Source of the DNA: CAZUQH01 sp964622465
GTDB lineage: Bacteria > CG03 > CAZUQH01
Length of the DNA: 7,452 bases
Assembly (NCBI GenBank): GCA_964622465.1
Contig: CAZUQH010000050.1
Coordinates: forward strand, 1-7,452
Reading direction: 5' to 3'
The notes below the pieces were generated by a model, which ran no database searches, was not told where the DNA came from, and saw only the letters and a program-made list of their open reading frames with translations. Every line of letters starts with the position of its first letter. The first letter of the stretch is position 1. Shown here piece by piece: positions 6,533 through 7,452 of this stretch. The position numbers were made by a program, and so were the translations under genes.

Positions 6533-7450
6533 TCATTTTAATCTTACCACTTTCGCTACCTCGTGTACTATACGCTCCGGTGTAGAAGTGCCGGCAACAA
6601 CTGCAATTGTCTTTATTCCTCTAAACCACTTCTCTCTTAAATCCTTTTTATTTTCTATGTGATACGCAGTAGTATATTTTCTTGCTATCTCCCAGAGACG
6701 CGTTGTATTTGCACTGTTACGTCCTCCAACCACAAGCACTATATCCACCTGCTTTGCGAAATGCTCTACTTCCTCCTGACGATTGCGAACTTCTGGACAA
6801 AGAGTATCCTCTATTAAGAGTGTCTTTGATTTACCGACAAGTGCATTCACAACCCTGCTAAAGATGTTATGTGTCAGCGTCGTTTGACCAAGTACTGCTC
6901 TCTTGCTGACATCCTTTAGTCCGTGAACGTCGGCAGGTCTCTCAATCACTACTGGTTTTCCCTGGCTCGAGGCCACTACATATTCTATTTCCGGGTGACG
7001 CGCGTCTCCTACTATAACAACATTCCAGCCCTCCTCAATAAGTGCTTGAGCGCGCTTTGCGAGATGTCGGACAAGAGGGCACGTTGCATCCAGCAAACGC
7101 ATCCCGTGTTTTCTAACCCCAGAGACCTTGCTTGGGGGCAGCCCATGAGCTGGCACCACAACCAACCCTCTGTTATTTCGCCCTGTAGCCGCAAGGCTTC
7201 GAGCCTCTCGCACCCTAAAGGGTGCGGCTACCACGTCAGGCTTTATAGCCTCGCGTTTATTTAACTCTTCAAGTGAGTTTATAACCTTCAATCCCCGCTT
7301 CTCGAGCCGTCTCACGTAATCAGCATTATGGATTAAAGGGCCAAAAGAATAAGTCAATCCGTTTCTCTTTGATAACTCGCTCTCCACTATGGCAACAGCC
7401 CTTCTAACACCAGAGCAAAAACCTATATTGTTTGCTATGAGCACTTTCAT
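6533..7450 (-). CDS. ispH: 4-hydroxy-3-methylbut-2-enyl diphosphate reductase (IspH/LytB)
   Basis: A 305-residue cytosolic iron-sulfur enzyme that makes IPP and DMAPP from HMBPP, the last step of the MEP isoprenoid pathway. The three cluster cysteines are present: C12 in GFCSGV, C124 in LDATCPLV and C218 in EDTLCPEVRNRQ. Substrate-site residues are H41 (LIHN), H102 (PAHGLPP), H152 and E154 (RHPEIEY), T190 (GQTTLTHN), S246 and N248 (GGRNSANTT) and S289 (AGTSTPERIV). All catalytic residues are retained, so the enzyme is probably active. The spacing from H41 to H102 is 61 residues, against 33 between H41 and H74 of E. coli IspH. The extra 28 or so residues coincide with a palindromic DNA insertion (see separate entry). 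Later spacings such as His-to-Cys (22) and Cys-to-His (28) equal those of E. coli. The ATG at 7450 gives the usual N-terminus MKVLIAN; only 2 nt of upstream sequence are visible. Confidence 0.96.
   Translation of the reverse strand: MKVLIANNIGFCSGVRRAVAIVESELSKRNGLTYSFGPLIHNADYVRRLEKRGLKVINSLEELNKREAIKPDVVAAPFRVREARSLAATGRNNRGLVVVPAHGLPPSKVSGVRKHGMRLLDATCPLVRHLAKRAQALIEEGWNVVIVGDARHPEIEYVVASSQGKPVVIERPADVHGLKDVSKRAVLGQTTLTHNIFSRVVNALVGKSKTLLIEDTLCPEVRNRQEEVEHFAKQVDIVLVVGGRNSANTTRLWEIARKYTTAYHIENKKDLREKWFRGIKTIAVVAGTSTPERIVHEVAKVVRLK
7178..7252 (-). repeat. In-frame palindromic repeat insertion within ispH
   Basis: The core, 7185-7231, has a perfect 9-bp outer stem (GTAGCCGCA at 7185-7193, TGCGGCTAC at 7223-7231) enclosing two more palindromes. 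One is AGGCT/AGCCT at 7194-7198 and 7202-7206. The other is GCACCC/GGGTGC at 7210-7215 and 7220-7225, which partly competes with the outer stem. A further palindrome AGGCT/AGCCT lies at 7238-7242 and 7247-7251. The block encodes about residues 67-91 of IspH (PDVVAAPFRVREAR and flanks), exactly where this protein is longer than the E. coli enzyme. The frame is kept and no stop is introduced. It resembles in principle the Rickettsia palindromic elements that insert in frame into genes, but no homology to them is claimed. The exact insertion ends are estimated. Confidence 0.8.
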
Positions 7451-7452
7451 CT

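Overview
The window is a compact bacterial chromosome segment in which all six convincing genes lie on the minus strand, so it reads from right to left. Base composition is moderate. The organism cannot be fixed from sequence alone. The gene content (IspH of the MEP isoprenoid pathway, a four-domain S1 protein, PriA) is bacterial. The small GC-rich palindromes and the protein style resemble uncultivated PVC-type or Omnitrophota-like genomes, but that is a guess.

Region 1 (about 7450 to 3453) is a tight housekeeping operon: ispH, then a four-domain S1 RNA-binding protein 21 nt downstream, then priA, whose GTG start overlaps the S1 stop by 4 nt (GTGA). It joins isoprenoid precursor synthesis, translation and replication restart. 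Two genes here are abnormal. ispH carries an in-frame palindromic insertion of roughly 25 to 28 codons. priA has lost its Walker A motif and other helicase motifs but keeps its zinc-binding cysteines and its DNA-binding N-terminus.

Region 2 (3452 to 3071) is a 382-bp stretch without a credible gene. It holds two long imperfect hairpins (3135-3280 and 3275-3438) whose arms overlap, a small stem-loop at 3101-3123, and a 10-bp sequence repeated in direct orientation at both outer edges (3090-3099 and 3439-3448). It looks like a miniature mobile or structured repeat element between the two gene groups. No canonical terminator with a T-run and no convincing promoter was found.

Region 3 (3070 to 71) is a transport group: an ArsB/NhaD/SLC13-like anion permease, a PiT-type phosphate permease and a DUF47 PhoU-like protein. 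The last two form a well-known phosphate uptake pair. The first is probably co-transcribed with them, with an unknown substrate. The first 70 bases lie beyond the last stop codon and contain only a short direct repeat and a weak palindrome.
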